DNA of 64,000 bases from Vreelandella salicampi (GCF_013415105.1 NZ_JACCDF010000005.1:62001-126000); one strand, 5' to 3'. Positions 21,013-31,015 are shown, counted from the stretch's first letter. Translations and numbers: made by a program. Notes: generated from the sequence alone by a model not told the origin.

Positions 21013-21882
21013 TTAGCTGCGGCCAGCCTGTTCCATGACTTCTTTAGCAAAATCGACTTCTTCTTTCTCGATGCCTTCGCCGACTTCAAAGCGCGTAAAG
21101 CCAAGCACTTCACCACCGGCGGCTTTCACGTACTCAGCCACGGTTTGGTTCGGGTCTTTAACGAACGGCTGTTCGGTGAGGCTATTCTCGGCCAGGTACT
21201 TCTTCAAGCGGCCTTGAACCATTTTCTCGGCAATCTGCTCCGGCTTACCGGCCATGTCCGGCTGAGCCAGAATGATCGCTTTTTCCTCGTCCAGCTTCTC
21301 TTGCGGCATTTCATCCGGACGGGCGACCGTCGGATTGATCGCAGCAACGTGCATGGCGACGTCTTTTGCGGCTTGAGACGTACCGCCTTTAAGTACGGTC
21401 AGAACGCCAATACGGCCACCGTGAACATACTCACCGACCAGGTTACCTTCACCCGCCTCGATGACGACGGCACGGCGCACGCCGATGTTTTCACCGATTT
21501 TTTGCACAAGCTGTTCGCGAGCGGTTTCCAGATCGCCTTCCATTACCGCGGCGACATCTTCGTTTTTCGCTGCAAAGAAGGCATCCGCGATTTTGTCAGT
21601 GAACGCTATGAAGTTGTCATCGCGAGCAACGAAATCGGTCTCGGAGTTAATCTCAACCATGACGCCGTAGTCACCGCTTTCGGAAACGCGCGTTACCACG
21701 GCACCTTCTGCAGCGGTACGACCGGCTTTTTTCGCGGCTTTAAGGCCAGAATTCTTGCGCAGGTTTTCGATCGCGACTTCGATATCACCGTCAACTTCGG
21801 TGAGTGCTTTTTTGCACTCCATCATGCCAAGACCGGTGCGTTCGCGCAGTTCCTTTACCTGAGAGGCGCTGATAGCTGCCAT
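21013..21882 (-). CDS. tsf: Translation elongation factor Ts
   Basis: EF-Ts exchanges GDP for GTP on EF-Tu. The N-terminal UBA-like domain reads [16 protein letters not shown]. The core has [13 protein letters not shown], the TDFVA motif that inserts into EF-Tu. Length is 289 residues, as in pseudomonads. AGAGGTG lies upstream of the ATG. It is separated from rpsB by a 127-base gap holding an intrinsic terminator-like hairpin. Confidence 0.97.
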   Translation of the reverse strand: MAAISASQVKELRERTGLGMMECKKALTEVDGDIEVAIENLRKNSGLKAAKKAGRTAAEGAVVTRVSESGDYGVMVEINSETDFVARDDNFIAFTDKIADAFFAAKNEDVAAVMEGDLETAREQLVQKIGENIGVRRAVVIEAGEGNLVGEYVHGGRIGVLTVLKGGTSQAAKDVAMHVAAINPTVARPDEMPQEKLDEEKAIILAQPDMAGKPEQIAEKMVQGRLKKYLAENSLTEQPFVKDPNQTVAEYVKAAGGEVLGFTRFEVGEGIEKEEVDFAKEVMEQAGRS

Positions 21883-21942
21883 AAGGATTCACCTCTGATC
21901 TAAATAAGTCTAGAAATTGGAGATAAGGCCCGCCAAAGCGGG

Positions 21943-21966
21943 AAAAAAGGGGGCATAAGGCCCCCT
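21943..21966 (-). terminator. Intrinsic terminator/attenuator between rpsB and tsf
   Basis: On the minus strand AGGGGGC, a five-base loop and GCCCCCT form a 7-bp stem, followed directly by a run of Ts (about six counting the stem end). It lies 43 bases after the rpsB stop. The two genes are normally co-transcribed, so this is probably a partial terminator that sets the S2 to EF-Ts ratio. A second small stem (CCCGC/GCGGG, 21929-21942) follows. Confidence 0.7.
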
Positions 21967-22009
21967 CCTAACGCGATGGGGTATATTCATCCCCATCTTA
22001 TGCGGCCTA

Positions 22010-22759
22010 TTACTCGGCAGCAGCGCTGCTTTCGGTATCGGCGGCGTCTTCGGCGACTTCAACAAACTCGTCCGGACGACCTTCTTTAGCGCGGGCGCAG
22101 GCATCCGCGATGGCCTTCACGTAAATCTGAATCGCGCGGATAGAGTCATCGTTACCCGGGATAACGTAGTCAACGCCGTCTGGGTTCGAGTTGGTATCGA
22201 CAACACCGATAACCGGAATACCCAGCTTGTTGGCTTCGTTGATCGCGATACGCTCGTGGTCGACGTCGATAACGAACAGTGCGTCCGGCAGGCCGCCCAT
22301 GTTTTTGATACCGCCGATGGAGCGCTCAAGCTTGTCCTGCTCGCGGGTCGCCATCAGAACTTCTTTCTTGGTCAGCTTCTCGAACGTGCCATCTTCACGC
22401 ATGGCTTCGATATCACGCAGACGCTTGATGGACTGGCGAATCGTTTTGAAGTTGGTCAGCATGCCGCCCAACCAGCGATGGTTAACGAAGTGCTGGTTAA
22501 CGCGATTCGCTTCTTCTTTAATGATTTTGCTTGCGCTACGTTTGGTACCAACAAACAGAATCTTGTTGTTGGAAGCCGCCATTTTCTCAACCACGTCGAT
22601 CGCTTCATTCAGCGCCGGCAGCGTGTGCTCAAGGTTGATGATATGGATTTTGTTGCGCGCACCAAAGATGAACTTGCTCATCTTCGGGTTCCAGTACTTG
22701 GTTTGGTGACCGAAGTGAGCGCCTGCTTTGAGCAGATCACGCATATTAACGTGTGCCAT
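22010..22759 (-). CDS. rpsB: 30S ribosomal protein S2
   Basis: S2 binds the head-body junction of the small subunit and is needed for S1 docking. The start at 22759 gives [19 protein letters not shown], the family N-terminus, with CAGGAG nine bases upstream; the frame extends twelve codons further, without family match. The segment [16 protein letters not shown] is diagnostic. The protein is 249 residues with an acidic Glu/Ala tail. It heads the minus-strand series. Confidence 0.98.
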   Translation of the reverse strand: MAHVNMRDLLKAGAHFGHQTKYWNPKMSKFIFGARNKIHIINLEHTLPALNEAIDVVEKMAASNNKILFVGTKRSASKIIKEEANRVNQHFVNHRWLGGMLTNFKTIRQSIKRLRDIEAMREDGTFEKLTKKEVLMATREQDKLERSIGGIKNMGGLPDALFVIDVDHERIAINEANKLGIPVIGVVDTNSNPDGVDYVIPGNDDSIRAIQIYVKAIADACARAKEGRPDEFVEVAEDAADTESSAAAE

Positions 22760-23103
22760 GGTAAAACTCCTGAAACTCGGGTTAGGCCTCCACACACCCC
22801 ATGGATCCGACCAGAGACACGACGTTTGACCTAAACTCAGACGTTGCGTTCAAAGGCACCCGGGACCATGTGACGGTGCATGTGTGATTTAAGGCTTTCT
22901 GTTAGCAGCATCGCGCACCATTGCGCTATGCCTTTGTGCCTTTCCATCAACCTCAAGCAAAAATGGCTGGGCGATTGCAGGAAAGCGCGCGGCTTTATAC
23001 CATAGATTGCCGCCAAGATGAAGCCATCACCACTTTCCCGTTATTGATGCCAACCCTTTATACTGGCGCAACGGCTGACCCATTTCCAAGGCAACGAGTG
23101 CTC
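22760..23103. promoter_or_regulatory. Divergent rpsB / map intergenic region with long rpsB leader
   Basis: This 344-base gap between the divergent rpsB and map genes has no convincing gene. It must hold both promoters. On the minus strand the rpsB side is a leader of up to a few hundred bases that ends with a GGGGTGTGTGGAGG stretch and CAGGAG. In enterobacteria, rpsB is autoregulated by S2 through a structured leader, and a similar element could lie here. I could not fold it, so this remains inference. Confidence 0.45.
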
Positions 23104-23895
23104 ATGAACGTTCCCATCAAGACCCCCGCTGAAATCGAAAAAATGCGCGAAGCTGGCCGCCAAGCCGCCAGCGTCATTGAGATGATCACCCCCTACGTTG
23201 AAGCGGGCGTTACCACCGGCGAGATCGACCGCCGCTGCCACGACTACATTGTCAAAGAGCTCGGCTCGACCCCGGCACCGCTGAACTACCATGGCTTCCC
23301 CAAAGCGACCTGCACCTCCATCAACCATGTGGTGTGCCACGGTATTCCCGATGACGGCAAAAAACTCAAAAACGGCGACATCATGAACTTGGATATCACG
23401 GTCAAAACCGCCGACGGTTACCACGGTGATTCCAGCGTCATGTTTGTGCTGGGTGACACCATTCAGGGCGAACGCTTAAGCCGCGTGACCCAAGAGTGCT
23501 TGTATAAAAGCATCGCGAGCACAAAGCCAGGCGTGCGCCTTTCGGAGCTGGCGCGTGAGATTCAACGCCATGCGGAAGCTCACGGCTACTCGGTAGTGCG
23601 CGATTTCTGTGGCCACGGCATTGGCGCTGACTTTCACGAAGAGCCGCAGTTTTTGCACTACGACGGCTATGCCGCTGATGCCGACATTACCCTGAAAGCC
23701 GGCATGTGCTTTACCATCGAGCCCATGATCAATGTCGGTGGCTACAAAACCAAAGTACTGCGCGACGGCTGGACGGCGGTCACCAAGGACCGCAGCCTCT
23801 CTGCCCAGTGGGAGCATACTTTGCTGGTCACCGACGATGGCGTAGAAGTGCTCACCGCGCGCAGCGATGAAGATTTCAGCTTTCTCAACGCCTAA
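23104..23895 (+). CDS. map: Type I methionine aminopeptidase
   Basis: Map removes the initiator methionine from nascent proteins. With ATG 23104 the protein has 263 residues and begins MNVPIKTPAEIEKMREAG, like E. coli Map; the frame is open far upstream but without homology. The five metal ligands sit in NLDITV, HGDSSVMF, GHGIGADFHE, FTIEPMIN and QWEHTLLVT. Its divergent position from rpsB and its place before glnD are conserved in gammaproteobacteria. The stop precedes the glnD start by 34 bases. Confidence 0.97.
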   Translation: MNVPIKTPAEIEKMREAGRQAASVIEMITPYVEAGVTTGEIDRRCHDYIVKELGSTPAPLNYHGFPKATCTSINHVVCHGIPDDGKKLKNGDIMNLDITVKTADGYHGDSSVMFVLGDTIQGERLSRVTQECLYKSIASTKPGVRLSELAREIQRHAEAHGYSVVRDFCGHGIGADFHEEPQFLHYDGYAADADITLKAGMCFTIEPMINVGGYKTKVLRDGWTAVTKDRSLSAQWEHTLLVTDDGVEVLTARSDEDFSFLNA

Positions 23896-23929
23896 CGCAT
23901 TCACCGAACGCACAACCTCCAGGCGACCC

Positions 23930-26605
23930 ATGCTACTTCACCACTACCGATTCGAGCCGGATACGACACTCCTTGATCTCGGCGTTTTTCGCGACGAATT
24001 GGCCGGCTCTCGCTCGCCGGTCGTCCCGTTTAAAGCGGCACTGCGGGATTTGCAGGCGGGGCTTGACGAGAAATTCCGTGCCGGCGCAGACATTCGCGAC
24101 CTGGTGCGCGGACGCGCTTGGTACCTTGACCAACTGCTGGCAATGGCGTGGTCGCAGCATGAGTGGCCCGATGATGGCGTCGCCCTCGTCGCCGTGGGCG
24201 GCTATGGCCGTGGCGAGCTGCACCCGCACTCGGATATCGACCTGCTGCTACTCTTGGAGCACGACGACGACACGCCCTACCGCGAACCGCTCACAGCGTT
24301 TATTACCTTTTTGTGGGATATTGGCCTTGAAATCGGCCACAGCGTGCGCTCGCTCAATGACTGCGAACGCGAGGCCGGTGCCGACGTCACGGTGATCACC
24401 AACCTGTTGGAATCGCGTTTAATCGTGGGGCCTGAGCGCCTGCGTGGCGCCATGCGTGAGCGGCTTAGCCCCGAGCGACTGTGGCCGGCGGATCGCTTTT
24501 TTGAGGCCAAGTGGCAAGAGCAAATCGCCCGCCACTACCGCTACAACAACTCCGAGTATCACTTAGAGCCGAACCTCAAAAGCTCCCCTGGGGGCTTACG
24601 TGATATCCAGATGATTGGCTGGGTCGCCAAGCGCCACTTCGGCACCGAGCAATACACTGACATCGTCGCCAAAGGTTTTATGAACGACGCTGAGCTGCGC
24701 ATTTTAAGCCAGGGTCAGGCATTTCTATGGCAAGTACGCTACGCCTTACATATGCTCACCGGCCGCGCCGAAGACCGGCTGCAATTTGACCACCAGCGCA
24801 CTATCGCCGAGCTGTTCGGCTTTCGCGATACCCCGGAGCGGCTGGCAGTCGAGCAGTTCATGAAGCGCTACTACCGCCATGTGACCGCCCTTGCGCAGCT
24901 CAACGACATGCTACTGCAGCACTTTGACGAAGTGATCCTGCGCCGCCAAGAATCCCTGGAAACAGTGAAGCTCAACGACCGCTTTGAGACCAAGGGCGGC
25001 TATATTCAGGTGCGCTCACGGACACTTTTCCGCGACAAGCCCTCAGCAATGCTGGAGCTTTTCCTACTCATGGCGCAACACCCTGAGATAGAAGGCGTGC
25101 GCGCCGATACCATTCGCCTGATTCGCGATCATCGCCACCAGATCGACGATCATTACCGCGAAGACCCACTGCACCAGCGATTTTTTATGGCGCTATTGCG
25201 CTCCGCCGGCAACGTGCCGCGCCAGCTGCGGCGGATGAACCGCTACGGCATTTTAGGCAAATATCTGCCCGAATTTGGCCGCGCCGTGGGGCTGATGCAG
25301 CACGACCTGTTCCATATTTACACCGTGGACGCCCACACCCTGCGGCTGCTCAAGTTCCTCCACGGCTTCCGCAAACCGGAGGCCAAAGAAGAATTTCCGG
25401 TCGCCGCCGCCATCATGCCGCAGCTACCCAAGCTCGACCTTCTCTGGATTGCCGGGCTCTTTCACGATGTCGGCAAAGGCCGCGGCGGCGATCACTCCCT
25501 GATCGGGGCAGAAGACGTCACGCATTTCTGCAAACGCCACCGCGTGTCTACCCACGACACCAACCTGGTGAGCTGGCTGGTCGAGCAGCACCTTTTGATG
25601 TCGATGACGGCACAAAAGCGCGATATCACCGACCCCGACGTGATTCGTGATTTCGCTCTCGCCGTGCGCAGCGAAACACGTTTGGATTACCTTTACGTGC
25701 TCACGGTCGCCGACATCAACGCCACCAACCCCACGCTGTGGAATGGCTGGCGTGCGTCACTGTTGCGCCAACTCCACTCCGAAACCAAGCGCGCGTTACG
25801 CCGCGGGTTAAAAAATCCGCCTGATCGTGATGACTGGGTGCGCGAAACGCGCATGGAAGCCCGTTCGCTTCTGCAAACCATCGGCATTGACGCCGAACAC
25901 ATCGACCCACTGTGGGATTCGCTCGGCGAAGACTACTTCCTGCAATACGCACCCAGCGAAATTGCCTGGCAAACCCAAGGCATCATGGCCCACAAAGACA
26001 CACACCAGCCGTTGGTGTTGATCAGCGTTCCCACAGCGGGCATGACGGAAGGCGGCACCAAGGTGTTTATCCACACTCGCTCGGTGGATGATCTCTTCGC
26101 TGCCACCGCCGCAGCCATGGAGCAGCTAGGACTTTCGATTCACGATGCGCGCATCGCGACGTCTCACAACAATTGGACGCTCAACACCTTTATCGTGCTC
26201 GACAACCAAGGTCAGGCCATTTGCGACCCGGAACACATCGAAGAGATGCGCCGCCATCTGGTGGAAGAGCTCGATGACCCCGACGACTATCCCGATATCG
26301 TCTCCCGCCACACGCCGCGCCAACTTAAGCACTTTAAGGTGCCCACCGAAGTGCTGATCGAACAGGATCCGGCCAATGATCGCACCATGCTGGAACTCAG
26401 CGCTCCGGACCGGCCCGGCCTTTTGGCTCGCGTCGGGCGCATTTTTATGGAGCAAGGCATCGCCCTCTCGGCGGCTAAAATCGCCACCCTAGGTGAACGG
26501 GTAGAAGACGTCTTTTTCATCACCACCAAAGCCGGTGAGCCACTGACCGATCCGGATCGCCAGCAACAGCTACGCGATCGTTTGACGGATGAATTAAGCG
26601 TCTAA
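23930..26605 (+). CDS. glnD: [Protein-PII] uridylyltransferase / uridylyl-removing enzyme
   Basis: GlnD senses glutamine and adds or removes UMP on PII proteins, setting nitrogen control. The nucleotidyltransferase motif GGYGRGELHPHSDIDLL is near residue 95. The HD hydrolase domain shows GLFHDVGKGRGGDHS near 520. Two ACT domains close the protein, the last beginning LELSAPDRPGLLARVG. ATG 23930 gives MLLHHYRFEP and 891 residues, normal for the family; an upstream ATG at 23867 lies inside map. It forms a likely operon with map. Confidence 0.97.
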   Translation: MLLHHYRFEPDTTLLDLGVFRDELAGSRSPVVPFKAALRDLQAGLDEKFRAGADIRDLVRGRAWYLDQLLAMAWSQHEWPDDGVALVAVGGYGRGELHPHSDIDLLLLLEHDDDTPYREPLTAFITFLWDIGLEIGHSVRSLNDCEREAGADVTVITNLLESRLIVGPERLRGAMRERLSPERLWPADRFFEAKWQEQIARHYRYNNSEYHLEPNLKSSPGGLRDIQMIGWVAKRHFGTEQYTDIVAKGFMNDAELRILSQGQAFLWQVRYALHMLTGRAEDRLQFDHQRTIAELFGFRDTPERLAVEQFMKRYYRHVTALAQLNDMLLQHFDEVILRRQESLETVKLNDRFETKGGYIQVRSRTLFRDKPSAMLELFLLMAQHPEIEGVRADTIRLIRDHRHQIDDHYREDPLHQRFFMALLRSAGNVPRQLRRMNRYGILGKYLPEFGRAVGLMQHDLFHIYTVDAHTLRLLKFLHGFRKPEAKEEFPVAAAIMPQLPKLDLLWIAGLFHDVGKGRGGDHSLIGAEDVTHFCKRHRVSTHDTNLVSWLVEQHLLMSMTAQKRDITDPDVIRDFALAVRSETRLDYLYVLTVADINATNPTLWNGWRASLLRQLHSETKRALRRGLKNPPDRDDWVRETRMEARSLLQTIGIDAEHIDPLWDSLGEDYFLQYAPSEIAWQTQGIMAHKDTHQPLVLISVPTAGMTEGGTKVFIHTRSVDDLFAATAAAMEQLGLSIHDARIATSHNNWTLNTFIVLDNQGQAICDPEHIEEMRRHLVEELDDPDDYPDIVSRHTPRQLKHFKVPTEVLIEQDPANDRTMLELSAPDRPGLLARVGRIFMEQGIALSAAKIATLGERVEDVFFITTKAGEPLTDPDRQQQLRDRLTDELSV

Positions 26606-26697
26606 TTTGAGCCCGCCTCAGGGCTTGCCTATAATCGGCTAGCCAAACGCCGACAATGATGCCGCACAGGCACCCTGGACACGCACTCTGGATGCTA

Positions 26698-27894
26698 ATG
26701 AACCCCGACCTTGACGCCTTGCACCCCTACCCGTTCGAAAAGCTGGCCGCGCTAAAAGCAGCGCTCACAGCGCCGACGGATCTCGCCCATATCCCGCTGA
26801 CTATCGGCGAGCCGCAGCACGCCCCTTTTGCCGCTGCGCTCGACGCGCTGCATGCCCATCAGGCCGAGTTCGCCCGCTACCCTGCCACTGCGGGGTTGCC
26901 TTTGCTGCGTCAAACCATCGCCGATTGGGCGACGGAGCGCTTCTCCCTGAAAGGGCTTGACCCAGAGACTCAGGTGCTCCCGGTCAATGGCACGCGTGAG
27001 GCCATTTTTGCTTTCGTACAGGCCGCACTCGACCGTACCCGGGCAGCGAAGGTCGCCGTGCCCAACCCCTTCTATCAGATATATGAAGGCGCGGCGCTAC
27101 TCGCTGGCGGCGAACCACTGTACCTTGACTGCACCACAGAGAACGGCTTTCGCCCCGACTTTTCCGCGGTATCGGCGGATACCTGGCGCGACGTCCAAAT
27201 GGTGTTCATCTGCTCGCCGGGCAACCCCACCGGGGCAGTGACGCCGCTTTCAGACTTCAAACAGCTGATTGCCCTGGCCGATGAGTTTGACTTCATCATC
27301 GCCTCCGACGAGTGCTACTCCGAGCTCTACTTGGATGAAAGCAATCCGCCGCCCGGGCTTTTACAAGCCTGCGCCGAGCTCAATCGCCACGACTACCGCC
27401 GCTGCCTGGTGTTTCATTCGCTCTCAAAGCGCTCCAACCTGCCGGGGCTGCGCTCTGGCTTTGTCGCTGGCGACGCGGCGCTGATCGCCCCGTTCAAGCG
27501 TTACCGCACCTACCACGGCTGCGCGATGTCGTTGCCTCTGCAGCATGCCTCTATTGCCGCCTGGCAGAACGAAAGCCACGTGCGCGTCAACCGCGACGCC
27601 TACCGGGACAAATTCGCCGCCGTGACACAGGAGCTCGCCCCGGTGATGGATTTCCCCACACCCGAAGCGAGTTTTTACCTCTGGCCTGCGGTTCCCGGCG
27701 GTGACGATATCGCGTTCACCCAGCGCCTGTTCGAGCAGGCGCACGTCAGTGTTTTGCCGGGTAGCCTAATGGGGCGCCCCGGCGCAAACGGCGTGAACCC
27801 CGGCGCTGGGCGGCTTCGCTTAGCCTTGGTAGCGGAGCTTGCCCCGACGCTTGAAGCCGCCCAGCGGATTCGCCGGCTAATTGAAAGCGGCTAA
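26698..27894 (+). CDS. dapC: Succinyldiaminopimelate transaminase
   Basis: DapC is a fold-type I PLP aminotransferase acting after DapD in the succinyl branch of lysine/meso-DAP synthesis. The N-terminus LHPYPFEKLAALKAA is typical of the DapC group. FICSPGNPTGAVTP binds the cofactor, and the Schiff-base Lys lies in HSLSKRSNLPGLRSGF. ATG 26698 is preferred, with ATG 26692 two codons earlier as the alternative. Length is 398 residues. The neighbouring dapD and dapE support the assignment over other class I aminotransferases. Confidence 0.92.
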   Translation: MNPDLDALHPYPFEKLAALKAALTAPTDLAHIPLTIGEPQHAPFAAALDALHAHQAEFARYPATAGLPLLRQTIADWATERFSLKGLDPETQVLPVNGTREAIFAFVQAALDRTRAAKVAVPNPFYQIYEGAALLAGGEPLYLDCTTENGFRPDFSAVSADTWRDVQMVFICSPGNPTGAVTPLSDFKQLIALADEFDFIIASDECYSELYLDESNPPPGLLQACAELNRHDYRRCLVFHSLSKRSNLPGLRSGFVAGDAALIAPFKRYRTYHGCAMSLPLQHASIAAWQNESHVRVNRDAYRDKFAAVTQELAPVMDFPTPEASFYLWPAVPGGDDIAFTQRLFEQAHVSVLPGSLMGRPGANGVNPGAGRLRLALVAELAPTLEAAQRIRRLIESG

Positions 27895-28001
27895 GCTGAC
27901 CAATCACAGTCGATCCGGACCCAATCCCGCTTTCACCTTGATCCGTCTGAAACAAGAACCGTCTTAATCAAGGTCTGTCTTAATAGAGAAAAGGAGGTCA
28001 T

Positions 28002-28340
28002 ATGCTCACGCTTTACATGATCGATAACTGCGATACCTGCCGCAAAGCGCGTAAGGCACTGGATGAAAAAAGCCTGCTCTTCAAGACTCACGACCTCCGA
28101 AAAGACGGGCTTTCGGCGCCGCTTTTAGAGCACATCCTGCACCGCGTCCCACTGGTCGAGGCGATCAATAAGCGCAGCAAAACCTGGCGCGAGCTTTCCG
28201 ATGAAGAGAAAGATTTTGACGCTAATTCCGGCCGCCAACTGCTGTTGAAACACCCAACGCTTTTAAAGCGCCCTCTGCTGGAACTTGACGACGACACCAT
28301 TCTTGTCGGGTACAAAGACGGCGATTACGACAAACTCTGA
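28002..28340 (+). CDS. ArsC/Spx-family thioredoxin-fold protein (YffB-like)
   Basis: This 112-residue protein has the ArsC-like fold: LTLYMIDNCDTCRKARKAL holds a CxxC at about residues 10-13, and the later segment LLKRPLLELDDDTILVG contains the conserved cis-Pro loop and Arg. It has a very strong ribosome-binding site, AAAAGGAGG. Members of this group (YffB/PA3664-like) are often next to dapD or dapE. The arsenate reductase role is unproven for them and glutathione-linked redox roles have been suggested. Clustering with dap genes does not define a function. Confidence 0.85.
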   Translation: MLTLYMIDNCDTCRKARKALDEKSLLFKTHDLRKDGLSAPLLEHILHRVPLVEAINKRSKTWRELSDEEKDFDANSGRQLLLKHPTLLKRPLLELDDDTILVGYKDGDYDKL

Positions 28341-28377
28341 AACACTTAATTGAACATTGACTCAAAGGAACGCAACT

Positions 28378-29403
28378 ATGCTGAGCTTTGCGCTTGGAAT
28401 CGGTACACAAAACACCCAAGGCGACTGGCTGGAGATCTATTACCCGGCGCCACTCTTAAACCCCGATGAGAGCCTGGTAAACGCCGCTAAAGAGGTGCTT
28501 GACGTGCCACACGGCAACGCCGCTATCAGCTTCTTGCCCGAAGACTGCACACGCCTAGCAAAAGCGCTAGAAGCGGCCGGCCACGCGGCACAGGCCGAGC
28601 TTGCCGAATCATTGGCGACAAGCACACGCCCGTTAGTGGCGATGTTTATGGAAAGCGACCAGCCGCCGCAAACCGCTCCGGAAGTCTATCTCAAACTACA
28701 CTTGCTCTCGCACCGTTTGGTCAAGCCACACGGGCTGGACCTCACCGGCATGTTCGGCCTGTTGCGCAATATCGCCTGGACCAATGAAGGCGCCATCGAT
28801 ATTGAAGAGCTGCCCACCCGTCGCCTGAAAGCGCGCCTGGCCGGTCGTGCGCTATCGGTCGATTGTGTGGACAAGTTCCCCAAGATGACCGATTACGTGG
28901 TGCCTCAAGGCATCCGCATCGGCGACACTTCCCGCGTGCGCTTAGGCGCTTATCTTGGCGAAGGCACGACCGTCATGCATGAAGGCTTCGTTAACTTCAA
29001 TGCCGGCACCGAAGGCCCGGGCATGATCGAAGGGCGTATCTCCGCTGGCGTCATGGTAGGTAAAGGCTCGGATCTAGGCGGCGGCTGCTCCACCATGGGC
29101 ACGCTTTCCGGCGGCGGCAATATTGTCATCAAAGTCGGCGACGGCTGCTTGATTGGTGCCAATGCCGGTATCGGCATTCCGCTGGGCGATCGCTGCACGG
29201 TCGAAGCGGGCCTATATATTACTGCTGGCGCCAAGGTCACGCTGCTTGACGAGAAGAATCAAGAAGTCGATACCGTCGCCGCACGCGAGCTTGCCGGCCA
29301 GGACGACTTACTGCTGCGCCGCAACTCGCAAAACGGTCGCATCGAATGCCTGACCAATAAGAGCGCCGTTGCGCTAAACGAGGCGCTGCATGCCCATAAC
29401 TGA
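28378..29403 (+). CDS. dapD: 2,3,4,5-tetrahydropyridine-2,6-dicarboxylate N-succinyltransferase
   Basis: DapD succinylates tetrahydrodipicolinate, opening the succinylase route to DAP and lysine. It is the longer, pseudomonad-type enzyme of 341 residues. An N-terminal helical domain is followed by a hexapeptide beta-helix, with [19 protein letters not shown] and [17 protein letters not shown] 28378 is chosen for the upstream AAAGGAA and the match [12 protein letters not shown]. Its last 14 bases overlap the start of dapE. Confidence 0.95.
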   Translation: MLSFALGIGTQNTQGDWLEIYYPAPLLNPDESLVNAAKEVLDVPHGNAAISFLPEDCTRLAKALEAAGHAAQAELAESLATSTRPLVAMFMESDQPPQTAPEVYLKLHLLSHRLVKPHGLDLTGMFGLLRNIAWTNEGAIDIEELPTRRLKARLAGRALSVDCVDKFPKMTDYVVPQGIRIGDTSRVRLGAYLGEGTTVMHEGFVNFNAGTEGPGMIEGRISAGVMVGKGSDLGGGCSTMGTLSGGGNIVIKVGDGCLIGANAGIGIPLGDRCTVEAGLYITAGAKVTLLDEKNQEVDTVAARELAGQDDLLLRRNSQNGRIECLTNKSAVALNEALHAHN

Positions 29404-30574
29404 GGCCAAGGCACTATCGCCGACGCTGCAGCTTGCCTTTAACCTGCTCAGCCGCGCATCGGTGACGCCGGACGACGAAGGCTGCCAAGATGTCATGATC
29501 GAGCGCTTAGCAGCGCTCGATTTTCACGTCGAGCGGCTCCCGTTTGGCGACGTGGACAACTTCTGGGCGGTGCGCGGTCATCACGGCCCGGTGCTCGCTT
29601 TTGCCGGCCACACCGACGTTGTTCCCAGCGGCCCGCCCACGCGCTGGGAGTATCCGCCGTTTGAGCCGTGTATCGATGAGCATGGCATGCTGTGCGGGCG
29701 CGGCGCCTCGGATATGAAAGGCAGCCTCGCGGCCATGGTGACGGCGGTAGAACGCTTCGTCGCCGCCCACCCCGACCACGATGGCCGTATTGCGTTTTTG
29801 ATCACCTCCGACGAAGAAGGGCCTGCCATCGATGGCACCCGTGCGGTGGTCGAGCACTTGCGCGAATCCCACGACCGGTTGGATTACTGCATCGTCGGCG
29901 AGCCCTCGTCGACAACACGGCTAGGGGATGTGATCAAAAACGGCCGACGTGGTTCGCTAGGTGGGGTGCTACATATCAAAGGCGTGCAAGGGCATGTGGC
30001 CTACCCGCACTTGGCCCGCAACCCAATTCATCAGGCGATGCCAGCGCTCGATGCGCTCGCCAACGAGCACTGGGATCACGGTAACGCATTTTTCCCCGCT
30101 ACCAGCTTCCAAGTCTCCAATTTCCGCGCAGGCACCGGGGCGACCAATGTGATTCCTGGTGAGGTGGAAGTGGTGTTTAACTTACGCTTCTCCACCGAGG
30201 TCACCCATGACGAGCTGAAGGCGCGCACCCACGCGATTTTGGACGCGCACGGTCTCGAGTACGACCTAGACTGGACACTGAACGGCGAGCCGTTTTTGAC
30301 CGCTGAAGGCGCACTTGTCGATGCAGCCATTCAGGGCGTTGAGGCGGTTACCGGCAAGCGCCCGGCGCTTTCCACCTCCGGCGGCACCTCTGACGGGCGC
30401 TTTATCGCCACCCTCGGCGCACAAGTGGTGGAACTCGGGCCGCTTAACGACACGATTCACAAGGTCAACGAGCGCATCCGCGCGGCAGACCTGGATGACT
30501 TGAGCCGCATCTACGAGGCAACGCTCAAGGCGCTGTTTGTCGACGGTACCGGTAACACCAGGGAGCACGGCTAA
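29390..30574 (+). CDS. dapE: Succinyl-diaminopimelate desuccinylase
   Basis: DapE is a two-zinc M20 peptidase-family enzyme that releases succinate from N-succinyl-LL-DAP. Metal ligands are visible in [13 protein letters not shown] and in [14 protein letters not shown], with [13 protein letters not shown] between them. The C-terminal [13 protein letters not shown] segment is also typical. Length is 394 residues. It overlaps dapD by 14 bases, and its stop codon shares one base with the next start. Confidence 0.96.
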   Translation: MPITEAKALSPTLQLAFNLLSRASVTPDDEGCQDVMIERLAALDFHVERLPFGDVDNFWAVRGHHGPVLAFAGHTDVVPSGPPTRWEYPPFEPCIDEHGMLCGRGASDMKGSLAAMVTAVERFVAAHPDHDGRIAFLITSDEEGPAIDGTRAVVEHLRESHDRLDYCIVGEPSSTTRLGDVIKNGRRGSLGGVLHIKGVQGHVAYPHLARNPIHQAMPALDALANEHWDHGNAFFPATSFQVSNFRAGTGATNVIPGEVEVVFNLRFSTEVTHDELKARTHAILDAHGLEYDLDWTLNGEPFLTAEGALVDAAIQGVEAVTGKRPALSTSGGTSDGRFIATLGAQVVELGPLNDTIHKVNERIRAADLDDLSRIYEATLKALFVDGTGNTREHG

Positions 30575-30960
30575 TGGAGCATTACCCGGATATTGAAATC
30601 TACCTGGCACATACGCCCCATGACGCGCTCAACGCTTGGCTGGCACAGGTGCTCGATGCGCCGCCACTCGTGCCTGCGGGCAAAGGCAAATGGCGCACCC
30701 AAGGCCACTATAATGGCCAGCATGTACCGGTACTGCTGGTCGAAAAAGCCGCCGACGGCTTTGCCAGCCTATGGATGGATAGCCATCATACGCCGTGGTA
30801 TACCGACCAAGAAGCCGCCCAGCATGCCGCTGAAGCGCTGCAAACCGAGGTTCGCTGCTCACTTGGCGGCTGGAGCCCAGGCGACGACCCTGACCGCTTT
30901 TGGCAAGTATTACCCGGCGGTGAAGAACGTGCTATCAACTGGCCCGATTCAGGGCAGTAA
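30574..30960 (+). CDS. Uncharacterised protein coupled to dapE
   Basis: I do not recognise this 128-residue protein. It starts at an ATG overlapping the dapE stop (TAATG), so coupled translation is likely. It has no signal peptide or membrane helix and is acidic, with many Trp and His residues (WLAQVL, WRTQGHYNG, LWMDSHHTPWY). The N-terminal half contains ALNAWLAQVLDAPPL and the middle VPVLLVEKAADGFASLWM, so a small alpha/beta fold is plausible. Codon use resembles its neighbours. A role in the dap pathway is only suggested by position. Confidence 0.75.
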   Translation: MEHYPDIEIYLAHTPHDALNAWLAQVLDAPPLVPAGKGKWRTQGHYNGQHVPVLLVEKAADGFASLWMDSHHTPWYTDQEAAQHAAEALQTEVRCSLGGWSPGDDPDRFWQVLPGGEERAINWPDSGQ

Positions 30961-30985
30961 TCCTCACTTTTGTAACGTCCAAACG

Positions 30986-31015
30986 CACTCAACCCCACAT
31001 AGGCGGGGTTGAGTG
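30986..31015. terminator. Hairpin between convergent dapE-operon and cold-shock gene
   Basis: CACTCAACCCC and GGGGTTGAGTG give a perfect 11-bp stem with an eight-base loop, placed between two convergent genes. Neither side has a good U tract (AAATGC on plus, GTTTGG on minus). It is probably a bidirectional transcription end or mRNA 3' stabiliser. Confidence 0.55.

Noticed and set aside
20998..21903. A 301-codon plus-strand open frame
   Set aside because: It is fully antisense to tsf, Phe/Asp/His-rich with no recognisable domain; its length follows from codon bias of the real gene.
21929..21948. CCCGC/GCGGG stem followed by six As on the plus strand
   Set aside because: The A run is on the wrong side for a plus-strand terminator, and on the minus strand the T run precedes the stem; the neighbouring stem at 21948-21966 is the real terminator candidate.
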